A stretch of 64,000 nucleotides of DNA from Nissolia schottii (lineage: Eukaryota; Streptophyta; Magnoliopsida; Fabales; Fabaceae): positions 421,596-485,595 of the forward strand of contig QANU01105209.1 in the NCBI GenBank assembly GCA_003254905.1, written 5' to 3'. How positions within the stretch are numbered: position 1 is the stretch's first letter; every line of letters begins with the position of its first letter. Positions 62,865 to 64,000 of this stretch are shown here, one piece after another. Under the pieces are notes generated by a model. That model was not told where the DNA came from. It did no database searches and saw only the letters and a list, made by a program, of their open reading frames with translations. A program made the translations under genes and the position numbers.

Positions 62865-63028
62865 ATAACAACGCAAGTCCCACATCAAACAACAAAAGGA
62901 GGGAAACTAACTTTATAGTTATAAAAGAAAGGGTGTTGTGAGCCTGACAATAATAACGCAAGTCTCACATTGAACAATACAAAGAGGGAAAACAAACATT
63001 TTAGCTATAAAAGAAATGGTGTTGCGAG
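62865..63028 (+). promoter_or_regulatory. Tandem snRNA-promoter-like USE/TATA modules
   Basis: Two related units of about 85 bp. Unit 1: GTCCCACATCA (62877-62887) with TATAAAAG at 62920-62927. Unit 2: GTCTCACATTG (62962-62972) with TATAAAAG at 63006-63013. The plant snRNA upstream sequence element is RTCCCACATCG, and the 32-33 bp spacing matches the Pol II snRNA type. No snRNA sequence follows either TATA. Such motifs also occur in plant retroelement LTRs, so a transposon origin is equally possible. Confidence 0.35.
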
Positions 63029-63676
63029 TCGAATAACTCATTATTGAGCTTTGAAAGTTAAAAAGCTCACAAAGCATGTTTGTATTTCTCTTTTAATTTA
63101 TTAAAAGAATTAATAAAGTTTTGATCTAATGGTTCATTGGTCTAGTGCAATATGTTCATCGGTTTACATGTTTCTTTATTAGTTTGTTGATTGTTAAATA
63201 TTAGGGAATTGAATAATTGCGAAATTATTTGTGAAATTTTTGTTGTGGATTAAAAAAAGATATGAATTTTCATACAATAGGTGCATGTAGAATTTGTTGC
63301 AAAATTTACATGTGTAAGTTGTTACAAAATTTACCTACAAAATTTGTTGTGAATTATGCTTGCAAAATTTGTTGCAGAATTTACCTGCATAATTTGATGC
63401 AAAATCTATCCACAAACTTTTTGCGAAATGTTTCATGTGAAAAAAATTGCATTAAAATTTGCAGCAAAATTCCTCCTAAACACCCAATTGACCACGAAAA
63501 TTATCAACGAAAGTTTGCAGTTTCCTATGAACAAATTCGCAACTACCAATTACCTATCACCTTATTATCTCCGAATTCCAGTCCGCACGAAAATTTGCAA
63601 GAAACGTAATTACTTGCGAATTTCAAGGCAAAATTTGCAACAAAATTTGTAGGCAATGGGCAATTTTTTTGTAGTG

Positions 63677-64000
63677 ATGTGTGTAGAAAAGTTTGTGCAT
63701 TATTGCTCAAGAGTTTGTGCATGTGTATACAAAAATTTGTGCATTCTTATTCAAACGTTTATGCACATATAAGTACCAAAATTTTCTTATTTTTCGTTTT
63801 CATTTCATTTTCGTCTTATTATTTGTTTATACTTGTTAAAAACTTCGTGTTCGTCAGTTCAAAATTTTGTGCATCTGCTATAAAATATTTTTCCACGATA
63901 GCGAGTGAATCCACGCGGTTAGAGTGTGAGTGAATAGCAAGAGAGAGTGCAACAATTACTTTTCATTATTTAATGCACCACAAATTCAATTTGATTTGAT
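63677..64000. other. Terminal segment with TTTGTGCAT repeats
   Basis: AGTTTGTGCAT, AGTTTGTGCATG, ATTTGTGCATTC and GTTTATGCAC recur about every 20-25 bases from 63691 to 63765, with one more (TTTTGTGCATC) near 63866. No gene is supported. Confidence 0.4.

Larger units (their letters stand above)
61640..63676 (-). mobile_element. Possible degenerate CACTA transposon
   Basis: On the minus strand the element begins CACTACAAAAAAATTGCCCA at 63676, a CACTA-type terminus, followed by an array of degenerate TTTGTTGC/GCAAATTTT subterminal motifs (63216-63676). A similar array in the opposite sense (GCTACAAATTTAG, GTTGCAAATTTTC) occupies 61640-61975. No transposase is seen between them and the left terminus is not recognisable. 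Confidence 0.45.

Noticed and set aside
1-64000. CRISPR arrays, operons, phage or prokaryotic systems
   Set aside because: All genes are spliced plant nuclear genes; no regularly spaced direct repeats of CRISPR type.

Overview
The window is nuclear DNA from a flowering plant, most likely a legume of the soybean (Glycine) type. The genes are intron-rich with plant GT-AG signals, the intergenic DNA is AT-rich and full of MITE-like inverted repeats and plant SINEs, and all four genes belong to standard plant families. I cannot fix species or chromosome from the sequence alone. A 52-base N run at 55814 shows it comes from an assembly.

Layout. 1-6.1 kb is intergenic DNA with MITEs and, near 3.75 kb, a conserved block that recurs upstream of the second catalase. 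6.24-10.36 kb (+) is a nine-exon catalase of CAT3 type (491 aa). 15.34-18.79 kb (+) is an eight-exon catalase of CAT1/CAT2 type (492 aa). 19-30.8 kb is a long repeat-rich spacer holding a dead hAT transposase fragment, a tiny retroposon and several degenerate inverted-repeat elements. 31.34-34.95 kb (+) is a NIN-like protein (NLP; RWP-RK plus PB1, 924 aa), a nitrate-response transcription factor. 37.66-51.68 kb (-) is a 39-exon Niemann-Pick C1 type sterol/lipid transporter (1294 aa), convergent with the NLP. 51.9-64 kb has no gene I can support; it holds a SINE with clear target-site duplications, a tandem array of about 420-bp units, a CACTA-like transposon end, and a tandem pair of snRNA-promoter-like USE/TATA motifs.

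How the genes relate. The two catalases are tandem peroxisomal H2O2-removing enzymes that share promoter and 3' UTR blocks. The order CAT3-type, CAT1-type, NLP matches my recollection of Arabidopsis chromosome 1 (CAT3, CAT1, NLP4), so this looks like an old conserved block and not a chance cluster. The NPC1 gene is functionally unrelated (endomembrane sterol/sphingolipid transport).

I found no novel multi-gene system. The points most worth checking are an extra intron in the CAT3-type gene that contains retroelement-like sequence, the paired distal promoter module, a probable gene-conversion tract between the catalases, a possible GC-AG first intron in NPC1, and the repeat structures at the right end. 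Exon boundaries were derived by hand by joining reading frames across GT-AG sites and comparing with remembered family sequences.
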